From NCBI RefSeq assembly GCF_000631985.1, contig NZ_JFYN01000014.1:1-64000 (forward strand): a stretch of 64,000 nt of DNA. Direction: 5' to 3'. Below, one piece after another: positions 56,784 through 64,000 of this stretch (position 1 is its first letter; each line of letters opens with the position of its first letter). The position numbers and the translations under genes are program-made. The stretch is from Pseudomonas sp. RIT288. GTDB taxonomy: Bacteria > Pseudomonadota > Gammaproteobacteria > Pseudomonadales > Pseudomonadaceae. The notes under the pieces are model-generated. The model made no database searches, was not told where the DNA came from, and saw nothing but the letters and a program-made list of their open reading frames with translations.

Positions 56784-57386
56784 TCAGTCTGACACAGTGT
56801 TATGCGCATTTAACAGTTCGGGGGTGTTCAGGTTGGCCAGTCGCGGGTCATTGTCCGGGCATGGCAGGGCTGTCGCGCCAAGGTTGCGCATGACCCGGCC
56901 GGGGCTGCGTTCACCGGCGTTCCAGGCGGTTTCGAATGCGGGCAGAAGGGCTGCCGGGATCACACACAGCAGCGGTTCCCAATGGTCGTCGTGACGCAAC
57001 ATTAAAGGTTTTTCAGGAAACCGGCCGGCGGTTTCACGCATGTCCTGCAACAGCGCGGCATCGATTCGCGGCACATCGCAAGGCAAGACCAGCAGGTGCG
57101 GGCGGCGGGCGGCCTTGAGTCCGGCAAGGATACCGGCCAGGGGGCCGGGAAAATCGCCCTCCTCATCGCTGACCAATTGATCGGCGTAGGCGGCATAACG
57201 CTCGCGATTGCGATTGCAGGAGATGATCAAGTCGTCAGTCAGCGGTCGCACCTTGCGCTGCAGATGGGCAATCAGCGGCTCACCCTGCCATTCGACCAGC
57301 CCTTTGTCTTGGCCGCCCATGCGCTGGCCGCGTCCGCCTGCCAGGAGCAGAATGGAGCAAGGGGGCAATGGCGTATTCGAGGTCAT
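56784..57386 (-). CDS. mobA: Molybdenum cofactor guanylyltransferase MobA
   Basis: The protein is 200 aa. The nucleotide-binding loop LAGGRGQRMGGQDKGL (15-30) is diagnostic. LPCDVPR provides the metal Asp. It joins GMP to molybdopterin to give MGD, used by nitrate reductase and formate dehydrogenase. It is divergent from moaB-moeA, 82 bp apart. Confidence 0.95.
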   Translation of the reverse strand: MTSNTPLPPCSILLLAGGRGQRMGGQDKGLVEWQGEPLIAHLQRKVRPLTDDLIISCNRNRERYAAYADQLVSDEEGDFPGPLAGILAGLKAARRPHLLVLPCDVPRIDAALLQDMRETAGRFPEKPLMLRHDDHWEPLLCVIPAALLPAFETAWNAGERSPGRVMRNLGATALPCPDNDPRLANLNTPELLNAHNTVSD

Positions 57387-57468
57387 GGCAGCTCTCCAGC
57401 GGGGCGGCGAAAAATTCAGGCGCTGTGATATAACACCGGGCTGTTTCTCCTACAACTGGACGAGCCTA

Positions 57469-58008
57469 ATGAAAGCCAAGGCCGATGTACCTTTTGCGCC
57501 GCTGAACATTGCGGTGCTGACTGTCAGCGATACCCGAACCCTGGAAACCGACACCTCAGGCCAGGTCTTCGTCGACCGTCTGACTGCTGCCGGTCACTAC
57601 CTGGCCGAGCGGGTCCTGCTCAAAGATGACCTGTACAAGATCCGTGCGCAAGTTGCCCACTGGATTGCCGAGGACGTGGTGCAGGTGGTGTTGATTACCG
57701 GCGGCACCGGTTTCACCGGGCGCGACAGCACGCCTGAAGCCGTGGCTTGTCTGCTCGACAAGCAGGTTGACGGCTTCGGTGAACTGTTCCGCCAGATCTC
57801 GGTGGCCGATATCGGTACCTCGACCGTGCAGTCGCGGGCACTGGCCGGTCTGGCCAATGGCACGCTGGTGTGCTGCCTGCCAGGTTCGACCAATGCGGTG
57901 CGCACCGGTTGGGACGGCATTCTCGCCGAACAACTGGATTCGCGGCATCGCCCTTGCAACTTCGTCCCTCACCTGAAACAGGCGGCGCCTTGTGAATCCC
58001 GTGGGTAA
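57469..58008 (+). CDS. moaB: Molybdopterin adenylyltransferase-type protein MoaB
   Basis: The protein is 179 aa of the MoaB/Mog fold. It has ITGGTGFTGRDSTPEA and LPGSTNAVRTGWDGIL. It adenylylates molybdopterin before metal insertion by MoeA. GGACGAG lies a few bases before ATG 57469. The 3' end overlaps moeA by 17 bp. Confidence 0.94.
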   Translation: MKAKADVPFAPLNIAVLTVSDTRTLETDTSGQVFVDRLTAAGHYLAERVLLKDDLYKIRAQVAHWIAEDVVQVVLITGGTGFTGRDSTPEAVACLLDKQVDGFGELFRQISVADIGTSTVQSRALAGLANGTLVCCLPGSTNAVRTGWDGILAEQLDSRHRPCNFVPHLKQAAPCESRG

Positions 58009-59218
58009 GCCGGGCAAGACCGGCAGCCTGATGCCTGTCGAGGAAGCGCTGGCCCGCCTGTTGCAAATGGCCGAGGCCACGCCGATTGTCGAGCGCGAGT
58101 TTCTGCCATTGGCTGAGGTGGAAGGGCGGGTGCTCGCCGAAGACCTGGTTTCGACTCTGGATCTGCCGCCCTGGCCAAACAGCGCCATGGATGGTTATGC
58201 CCTGAACCTGGCTGACTGGACCGGCGAACCGCTGCCGGTCAGCCAGAAAGTCTTTGCCGGGCAGGCGCCTGAGCCCTTGAAGCCCGGCACCTGTGCGCGG
58301 ATCTTCACCGGTGCGCCAGTGCCTGCCGGGGCAGATTGTGTGGAAATGCAGGAGAACGCCGAAGTTCAAGCCGACGGCAGTGTGCGTTTCATCGAAACCA
58401 TGAGCGTCGGCCAGAACATTCGTCCGCAGGGCCAGGAAACCACCGTGGGTGAGTTGATTCTGGCGGCAGGTACGCGACTGGGGCCGATCGAGCAAGGTCT
58501 GGCGGCGTCGTTGGGTTGTGCCGGGCTGAATGTGGTGCGCAAGGTCCGAGTGGCGGTGCTGTCCACGGGCGATGAGCTGGTCGAGCCGGGTCAGCCGTTG
58601 GGAGCGGGGCAGATTTACAACAGCAACCGGGTGGTGTTGTGCAGTTGGTTGCAGCGCCTGGGTTGTGAAGTGATTGATGCCGGTATTCTTCCGGACGATC
58701 TGGCGACCACGCGGGCACGTCTGGGCGACTTGCAGGGTGTCGACCTGATTCTCTCGACCGGAGGCGTGTCGGTCGGCGAAGCGGATTTTCTTGGCATTGC
58801 GTTGAGGGAAGAGGGCGAGCTGGCGCTGTGGAAACTGGCAATCAAACCAGGTAAACCGCTGACATTCGGCCATTTCCGCAAGGTGCCGGTCATCGGTTTG
58901 CCGGGTAACCCCGCCTCGACACTGGTGACCTTTGCTCTGCTCACGCGGCCTTACTTGTTGCGGCGTCAGGGTGTACAGGATGTCGAACCTCTGAAGTTTA
59001 CGGTTCCGGCAGATTTTGTCTGGCCTGTGGCCGGCAATCGTCGCGAATATCTGCGCGGTCGTCTCGAGCAGGGACGGGCAATCATCTACCGCAATCAAAG
59101 CTCCGGTGTGCTGCGCAGTGCGGCTTGGGCGGATGGCCTGGTAGAAGTGCTGGAAGGTCGTACGCTGGTAGAGGGCGAAGAGGTCGGGTTCATTCCACTG
59201 AGCGATCTGCTCGGCTGA
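57992..59218 (+). CDS. moeA: Molybdopterin molybdotransferase MoeA
   Basis: The protein is 408 aa. Conserved MoeA blocks are PPWPNSAMDGYAL, RIFTGAPVPAGADCV, STGDELVEPG, STGGVSVGEADF and GLPGNPAS. It inserts molybdate into adenylated molybdopterin. The start is taken as GTG 57992 so that the KTGSLMPVEEAL lead is included; ATG 58031 is possible. It is translationally coupled to moaB. Confidence 0.95.
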   Translation: MNPVGKPGKTGSLMPVEEALARLLQMAEATPIVEREFLPLAEVEGRVLAEDLVSTLDLPPWPNSAMDGYALNLADWTGEPLPVSQKVFAGQAPEPLKPGTCARIFTGAPVPAGADCVEMQENAEVQADGSVRFIETMSVGQNIRPQGQETTVGELILAAGTRLGPIEQGLAASLGCAGLNVVRKVRVAVLSTGDELVEPGQPLGAGQIYNSNRVVLCSWLQRLGCEVIDAGILPDDLATTRARLGDLQGVDLILSTGGVSVGEADFLGIALREEGELALWKLAIKPGKPLTFGHFRKVPVIGLPGNPASTLVTFALLTRPYLLRRQGVQDVEPLKFTVPADFVWPVAGNRREYLRGRLEQGRAIIYRNQSSGVLRSAAWADGLVEVLEGRTLVEGEEVGFIPLSDLLG

Positions 59219-59275
59219 TCCGCGCCGGGTGACGGCAGGCTCGACCGATACTGCGTCGATGCCTGCATTTCTCTT

Positions 59276-59470
59276 TCAATGGCTCATCAGTGTGACCAAC
59301 TGATCGAACCGGCTATTGGCAACCCATCCCAGCAGTCCCAACACCACTGCCGTTGCACCTGCCGAATAGGCGAGACGGTGCTTGATGGTCTTTACATCCC
59401 CACGCACTTCGTCCATATCGCGACGAATGTATTTGAGGTGGGTTTCCAGTTCGGTCACACGCGGTTCCAT
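59276..59470 (-). CDS. Small coiled-coil membrane-anchored protein, XhlA-like pattern (64 aa)
   Basis: From ATG 59470 (MEPRVTELETHLKYIRRDMDEVRGD) a coiled coil leads to a single C-terminal membrane helix (AGATAVVLGLLGWVA). The arrangement resembles the hemolysin XhlA-like proteins. GGAG lies eight bases upstream of 59470. The frame is open to ATG 59584 and 59596, which would add about 40 hydrophilic residues, but no ribosome site is seen there. Function unknown. Confidence 0.6.
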   Translation of the reverse strand: MEPRVTELETHLKYIRRDMDEVRGDVKTIKHRLAYSAGATAVVLGLLGWVANSRFDQLVTLMSH

Positions 59471-59902
59471 ATCAACTTCTCCAGCGCTTCTGGCGTTTTT
59501 TTTGAAATCGGATTTGTGACTGGTGCGACTTTCGTTGAGAGGGGCGACCGGGCTGGTGTGAACTCTGGCTTCATGGTTTGGCATCGGAATGTCCATCGGC
59601 TATTGCAAATGTAAGCGCGTCGGCCTTCCTGTCCTTCCAGCTGTCACCAGCTCCGAGGGTGTATCCACTCATTACCTGCACATCCTTGTGTTGTTAAATC
59701 GAAAATTGATACCGCCTGCACACGGTGAATCAATGAGCGGGCCCGGTCAATTGAGCCGATTCCTCACATGTTGTAAGAAAAAATACCGCCGTGTAGGACG
59801 CGAGAGATCAGTCGCTTGAATTAAATGGAAGTATTGCGGCTTTTTTGCGTGCGCCAGTGGTCAAGATGTTTCATACCGATTCAATCGTGGGGAGTAACCG
59901 TT
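59471..59902. other. Intergenic stretch between the small protein and the lipid kinase
   Basis: About 430 bp. The right part must hold the yegS promoter. The frame from 59825 to the kinase start has no ribosome site and no homology I recognise. The left part may code for the N-terminal extension of the 59276 gene. Nothing else is supported. Confidence 0.4.
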
Positions 59903-60820
59903 ATGAGTGAACGCAGGGCGCTGTTGATTCTGCATGGCAAGCAGGCACTCAATGAGGCGGTTCGCGCCGCCGTCGAAGCAAAACGCGAGCAAGGCTGGGA
60001 GCTGGCGGTACGTCTGACCTGGGAGGCCGGTGACGCTCAGCGTCTGGTGGAGGAGGCGTTGGCGGATGGCTACCGGCAGATCATCGCCGGGGGCGGTGAT
60101 GGCACATTGCGCGATATCGCTGAAGCCCTTGCCGCGCATGCGCACAAGGCCAGTCTGGTGCTGTTGCCACTGGGCACGGCCAACGATTTTTCCCGTGCGG
60201 CGGGGATCCCGCTGGAGCCGGCAGAGGCGCTTGAGCTTCTGGATGTACCGCCGCGTGACATTGATCTTGGCGCCGTCGGCGGGCAGATTTTCCTCAACAT
60301 GGCGACCGGCGGTTTCGGTAGCCAGGTCACGGCCAATACGTCGGAGGATCTGAAAAAAGTGCTGGGCGGGGCTGCCTATCTGTTCACCGGTTTATCGCGC
60401 TTCAGCGAGTTGCACGCGGCCTACGGCGAGCTGCAGGGGCCGGACTTTCACTGGAGTGGCGAGCTGCTGGCGCTGGGGATCGGCAACGGCCGTCAGGCGG
60501 GTGGCGGACATGACTTGTGTCCGCAGGCACTGGTCGATGATGGCCTGCTGGACATCAGCATCCTGCCGGCACCGCAGGAGTTGGTGGGCACACTCAAGAC
60601 CCTGCTCAGCGACGGTTTCGGCCTCGACAATATGTTTGTGCGAGCCCGCTTGCCCTGGGTCGAAATCAAGGTCGCCGAAGGCCTGAGCATCAATCTTGAC
60701 GGCGAGCCGCTGGAGGGCGAAAGCCTGCGCTTCGAGGTGCGCCCGGGAGCCTTGCGGGTGCACTTGCCCGAGCATTCGCCGCTGTTGGGCGGTGGCCGGT
60801 TGATCAATCGTCCAGGCTGA
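59903..60820 (+). CDS. yegS: YegS-type lipid kinase (DAGK-catalytic family)
   Basis: The protein is 305 aa. The nucleotide-binding GGGDGTLRDIAEAL motif, LPLGTANDFSRA, GIGNGRQAGGG and LNLDGEPLEGE-type C-terminal end are as in YegS. It phosphorylates diacylglycerol-like or phosphatidylglycerol lipids. The start is ATG 59903 with GGGGAG eight bases upstream. It overlaps the response-regulator gene by 17 bp at the 3' end. Confidence 0.93.
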   Translation: MSERRALLILHGKQALNEAVRAAVEAKREQGWELAVRLTWEAGDAQRLVEEALADGYRQIIAGGGDGTLRDIAEALAAHAHKASLVLLPLGTANDFSRAAGIPLEPAEALELLDVPPRDIDLGAVGGQIFLNMATGGFGSQVTANTSEDLKKVLGGAAYLFTGLSRFSELHAAYGELQGPDFHWSGELLALGIGNGRQAGGGHDLCPQALVDDGLLDISILPAPQELVGTLKTLLSDGFGLDNMFVRARLPWVEIKVAEGLSINLDGEPLEGESLRFEVRPGALRVHLPEHSPLLGGGRLINRPG

Positions 60821-61463
60821 TGATCTGCTCGCGCACCGCGAACAGCACCAGGCCCGCCACATCGTAGATCTGCAGGCGCTTCATGATCTGCGAGCGGTGG
60901 GTTTCGACGGTCTTGATGCTCAACCCCAGGCCGTTGGCGATCTCCCGGGTGGATTTGCCGCGAACGATCAACCGCAGGATTTCCAGCTGGCGTGCCGTCA
61001 GATTGTGCGAATCGGCCACTTCCGGCTGGTTTTTCTGCGTACGGGTCAGCGCCTGATTGATCACAGTGTGGGCGATCGCCGGGCTCAGGTAGCGCTCGTT
61101 GTTGCGCAGGGCTTCGAGGGCGTGTTCAAGCTCGGTGGCGGTGGTGTCCTTGAGCAGGTAACCGTGCGCGCCGGACTCCAGCGCCTGCATGATGAGCGCC
61201 GGATCGGTGTGCATCGACAGAATCAGCACCTTGCTTTGCGGGCGCACCCGCTTGAGCCGTTGCAGGGCTTCCAGGCCACCGGTTTCCTTCATCGAGATAT
61301 CCAGCAGCACGATGTCGGGCGCCAGTTGCTCAACCATTTCGAGCAGCTGCGAGCCATCGCTGGCTTCGCCAACGACCGCGTAACCGGGAATGTCGAGCAC
61401 CAGAGCGCGCACGCCGGCCCTGATCAGCGAGTGGTCATCCACCAGAAGTAAGTTACAAGTCAA
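60804..61463 (-). CDS. NarL-family response regulator (219 aa)
   Basis: The receiver domain has Asp9-Asp10, phospho-Asp55 (IVLLDISMKETGG) and Lys in YLLKDTTATEL. The LuxR-type HTH is LTARQLEILRLIVRGKSTREIANGLGLSIKTVETH. The start is TTG 61463, which overlaps the kinase stop (TTGA), so the pair is translationally coupled. The signal and regulon are unknown. Confidence 0.9.
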   Translation of the reverse strand: MTCNLLLVDDHSLIRAGVRALVLDIPGYAVVGEASDGSQLLEMVEQLAPDIVLLDISMKETGGLEALQRLKRVRPQSKVLILSMHTDPALIMQALESGAHGYLLKDTTATELEHALEALRNNERYLSPAIAHTVINQALTRTQKNQPEVADSHNLTARQLEILRLIVRGKSTREIANGLGLSIKTVETHRSQIMKRLQIYDVAGLVLFAVREQIISLDD

Positions 61464-62353
61464 CGCATAACCTTATTCGTACTGGCCCGCTCGAGTGCAC
61501 GGGGCGCCCAGGGGAATAGTGCTTCGATTTGAGTGCCTTTGCCCGGCTCGCTGATGACGCTCAGCGTGCCGCCCAACTGTTCGATCCTTTCCGCCATCCC
61601 AGCCATTCCGCGCTGTCCTTCCCGACCCGGATCCGCGGCTGGCGCAAAGCCTTGGCCATCGTCACTGATCAGCAGTGTCAGGCCTTTTGGCAGGCGTTGC
61701 ACGCGGATCAGCAGGTTGCTGGCCTGTGCGTGGCGCAGAATGTTGGTGACCGCTTCCTGGGCAATGCGAAAGGCGGCGACCGCCATTTCTTCCGGAATAC
61801 CGTTGAGCCGCTGCTGGCAATCGAGGCTCCAGTGCACCGACGTGTTCGCCAGGGTCTTGAGCAGGTGCGCTCGCAGACTGGCCTCCAGCCCGAGGCTGGT
61901 CAGTTGGCGCGGATTGAGAATGGCGGAAACGTCGCGCACCTTGTTGAGGGTTTCTTCAAGGGTGTCGCAGAGTGTCGAGCACTGCTCTTGCAAGTCGGGT
62001 GGCAGGCGTCTTTTCAGCCATTCGCTTTGCAGCTTGGCCGCTGTCAGTAACTGACCGATGTCGTCGTGCAGTTCCCGGCTGAGACGGTGGCGTTCGTTTT
62101 CCTGGACTTCCAGCAAACGGTCGGCGAGTTCCTGAGGCTGGAACTTGATCGATTTGCGCGACAGTCGATATTGCACCCAGACGCAACCGGTGGCGGCGAT
62201 ATTCAGCAGCAACAGCCCCAGTGAAAGTGGTGCCGAAAAACCATAGGTCAGCAGGCAGCCGACGGTGGCGATGACACACAATACGAGTGTGAACCGGCGT
62301 GCATTTTCCCGGGACGGTGGCCATGTGGTGATTGACTTGAGGCTGGCGTACAT
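61460..62353 (-). CDS. NarX-type sensor histidine kinase (HisKA_3 class)
   Basis: The protein is 297 aa from ATG 62353. Two membrane helices (about 22-66) flank almost no periplasmic loop, so it may sense the membrane or a cytoplasmic cue. The HisKA_3 box is ERHRLSRELHDDIGQLL with the phospho-His in ELHDD. The HATPase has ISDDGQGFAP and GQRGMAGMAERIEQLGG. A TTG at 62431 would extend the N-terminus. Both sites have weak ribosome signals. Confidence 0.85.
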   Translation of the reverse strand: MYASLKSITTWPPSRENARRFTLVLCVIATVGCLLTYGFSAPLSLGLLLLNIAATGCVWVQYRLSRKSIKFQPQELADRLLEVQENERHRLSRELHDDIGQLLTAAKLQSEWLKRRLPPDLQEQCSTLCDTLEETLNKVRDVSAILNPRQLTSLGLEASLRAHLLKTLANTSVHWSLDCQQRLNGIPEEMAVAAFRIAQEAVTNILRHAQASNLLIRVQRLPKGLTLLISDDGQGFAPAADPGREGQRGMAGMAERIEQLGGTLSVISEPGKGTQIEALFPWAPRALERASTNKVMR

Positions 62354-62845
62354 AACGGATGGAGCCAATGGATGTTCGCTGCGGGTAGACCGGCCGGTGG
62401 CGGGCGGATCTCTGTCTGAAAATGCTGTCAATTATGTTATTGGTTTTAACCAGGTTCAGTGAACGCTGTTTGACCGCCAACTTCGGTGGATGACTGTCAG
62501 TGAATCACTGTGCCATTAATTGAAAGCAACTAATGGCCGGCATAATAGCACTTAAGATACCGTTGGTCGCGCTTGCCATATATGTCCAGTGAGTCAGGAA
62601 AGACGCCATGTTGGACGTGTGTTCCATAATGGAAAAAAGTCGCTTTACTGTGTTCGATAGATACCGATATTGCTCGAAGTTGATCGTTACTCGGACACAG
62701 GCAAACCCTGAGGCCGCGGGAAAATTTCCGCTGGTTTCAGGTGTGATTATTTAATTCGAATGGTCGCTGGCAGGTATGAACTATTCATTTACGACATTCA
62801 GGGCTTCGGATCAGTTACCTCGATGTGTGCATTGTCAGCACTGAA
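62354..62845. other. AT-rich gene-free region upstream of the NarXL-type pair
   Basis: About 490 bp with low GC. CCATTA...TAATGG (62513-62536) is a short dyad. The two-component pair reads leftwards from the left end. On the right is the 3' end of the minus-strand HPt-like gene. I see no gene, tRNA or clear promoter boxes. Confidence 0.4.
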
Positions 62846-63316
62846 TCAGGCCTGACGTTCCGAATAGGACATGAGTGGTAGCGTTCGAGTCGCAAGTGGC
62901 GGCTGAAATTCGCTTTGACCGACCTGGAACGCGAAGGCTTCGATCAGGGATGTCTGTTCGCTGGTATCCAGGCTTAACTGGCCGGTGTTGTGATCGACCA
63001 GTTCGATCTGCCAGGCCATCAGGGTGAAGCAGTCTTTGAGCGCACCCAGTGCCTGTGCGTGCAGATCGATAGGAGCCGGCGCGTGGTCGAGCAGGCTGTG
63101 AATATGCAGGGAAAACTCGGAGATCGCCTCCAGTGCCAACGCTTCAGCCCGACTCGCAAGTTTGAGCAGGGTGCTGCGCATGCAGTCGATGGCGTCCTTG
63201 TCGTTGCTGATCAGTTGCAGGTGGCTCAGGCATTCTTCGGACTTGGCCAGGAGCGTTTCAGCTTCGACGAGAAATTCGGGAAAGCGTTGTGCCCAGTCTT
63301 TACGGTCGATTGGCAT
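62846..63316 (-). CDS. Helical protein, possible HPt-like domain lacking the phospho-His (156 aa)
   Basis: The start is ATG 63316 (MPIDRKDWAQRFPEFLVEAE). The helices fit the HPt/CheA P1 pattern: FLVEAETLLAKSEECLSHL, then a segment equivalent to H-T-L-K-G-A that reads TLLKLASRAEAL, with Thr or Leu where His should be, then EAISEFSLHIHSLLDHA. A phosphotransfer role is therefore doubtful; it may act as a decoy or scaffold. It lies divergent from cheV, which suggests a chemotaxis-linked role. Tentative. Confidence 0.55.
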   Translation of the reverse strand: MPIDRKDWAQRFPEFLVEAETLLAKSEECLSHLQLISNDKDAIDCMRSTLLKLASRAEALALEAISEFSLHIHSLLDHAPAPIDLHAQALGALKDCFTLMAWQIELVDHNTGQLSLDTSEQTSLIEAFAFQVGQSEFQPPLATRTLPLMSYSERQA

Positions 63317-63770
63317 GCTTATCTCCACAGCGTCATGTCTGATGAGGGAATGCCGTGTGTGTCGACGATCATGCACCGTCGGGAGATCGCGCCCCACCGT
63401 GCAAGTGCACTGGCTGAGGTTTTCCAGAGGGTGGGGTTCCACTGACCTGCGATCGCACACAATAGCCTGACTCCGTTCATGCAATGAGAATGGCGTCACA
63501 TTAATGGCTATTGGATATTGCGAATATCAGGTTGGGCCTGATTGTTACTAGGGGATTCCCTTACGCGCGGGAACCTGTGACGCAAACCGTGGTCGCGCCA
63601 GAAGAGAATGTAGCAGATGAAAATACCGGGCCAGTAAACCATGATGTTAATGTGACATCAATGCCCGTGTATGGCATTTTGATGGTGAATTTTTTGGGGA
63701 TCAAGAATCGCCATAAACAGCCGATAACCCCTCATTAGTGAATTCATCAGAACAAGCCCAGGAGTCATAG
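63317..63770. promoter_or_regulatory. cheV: Divergent regulatory region between the HPt-like gene and cheV
   Basis: About 454 bp without a gene. It contains the dyad TGATGT-TAATGTG-ACATCA (63642-63660), 111 bp before cheV, and is AT-rich around it. Promoters for both flanking genes must lie here; I cannot name the sigma factor. Confidence 0.5.
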
Positions 63771-64000
63771 ATGGCCGGCATTCTCGACACGGTAGACCAA
63801 CGCACGCAACTGGTGGGTGAGAATCGCCTGGAAATTCTCATGTTTCGCCTGGCCGGACGCCAATTGTTCGCGATCAACGTGTTCAAGGTTCAGGAAGTGC
63901 TGCAGTTACCGAAGCTGACCCTGATGCCGCAGCGTCATCCGTTTGTCTGTGGCGTGGTCAACCTGCGCGGCCAGACGCTGCCGGTGATCGACCTGTCCCA
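63771..64000 (+). CDS. cheV: Chemotaxis coupling protein CheV (N-terminal part)
   Basis: The gene runs off the window end after 76 codons. It begins MAGILDTVDQRTQLVGENRL and enters a CheW domain (EILMFRLAGRQLFAINVFKVQEV, VNLRGQTLPVIDL). The lead sequence is that of CheV, which adds a receiver domain after the CheW domain; that part is outside. CheV couples receptors to CheA and can be phosphorylated. AGGAG lies six bases before the ATG. Confidence 0.9.
   Translation, partial: MAGILDTVDQRTQLVGENRLEILMFRLAGRQLFAINVFKVQEVLQLPKLTLMPQRHPFVCGVVNLRGQTLPVIDLS

Noticed and set aside
59825..59902. N-terminal extension of the lipid kinase from 59825
   Set aside because: The ATG at 59903 has a strong ribosome site and matches the family N-terminus. 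The extra residues do not.

Overview
The window is a Pseudomonas chromosome segment, most likely from the P. fluorescens group. The basis is OprI, a CysB of the usual length, EarP with an Arg32-type EF-P, AlaA, HtpX, a SagS-type hybrid kinase, an OspR/peroxidase pair, high third-position GC, and many short REP/REPIN-type inverted repeats of the kind scattered through P. fluorescens genomes. From memory, the order tesA - L,D-transpeptidase - oprI - efp - ohr - DEAD-box helicase - tpm - htpX - alaA - msrB - gpx - ospR - sagS resembles the PA28xx region of P. aeruginosa. No rRNA, tRNA or CRISPR array is visible.

Layout. 1-0.34 kb is the 3' end of a histone H1-like gene made of a 27-bp repeat. 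0.4-3.65 kb is the only clearly accessory stretch: an AT-rich 2-oxoglutarate oxygenase, small orphan genes, a C-terminal fragment of an SDR enzyme, a truncated HTH protein and a complete GreB-like factor. It ends where a second greB is cut off after codon 58. 3.8-11.6 kb is core: YbbAP-type ABC transporter, tesA, a periplasmic L,D-transpeptidase, oprI and a class I DAHP synthase. 11.7-24.6 kb holds a PilZ protein, a thioredoxin-like protein, PanE-like reductase, 5'-nucleotidase, UspA, cysB, earP-efp, ohr/ohrR, two LysR regulators, a TauE/SafE permease and a YcaQ-type DNA glycosylase. 24.8-36.1 kb holds a class II DAHP synthase, a spermidine-synthase-like protein, crotonase, a cold-shock-type helicase, ygiD, tpm, htpX, alaA, msrB, gpx and ospR.

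36-50 kb is a signalling block: a SagS-like hybrid kinase, an ATPase plus free-Met-R-sulfoxide reductase operon, an HD-GYP phosphodiesterase with a sensory N-terminus, a BvgS/EvgS-type hybrid kinase with its BvgA/EvgA-type regulator, a dGTPase-like enzyme and an EAL phosphodiesterase. 50-64 kb holds a yqjDEK-like membrane operon, an Amt transporter behind a good sigma-54 promoter, a Kef-type antiporter, a small gene behind an apparent LexA box, an RluA-family pseudouridine synthase, mobA/moaB/moeA, a YegS lipid kinase, a NarXL-type two-component pair, a possible His-less HPt-like protein and the start of cheV.

Shared themes are oxidative-damage defence (Ohr/OhrR, OspR/Gpx, MsrB, fRMsr), c-di-GMP turnover (HD-GYP, EAL, PilZ) and phosphorelay signalling. 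I see no clear large undescribed defence or biosynthetic system. The leads I rate highest are the SOS-type box before an unknown 105-aa gene, the greB break with a second GreB beside it, the sigma-54/NtrC-like amt promoter, an 18-bp perfect hairpin at 50.2 kb, and the HPt-like protein next to cheV.
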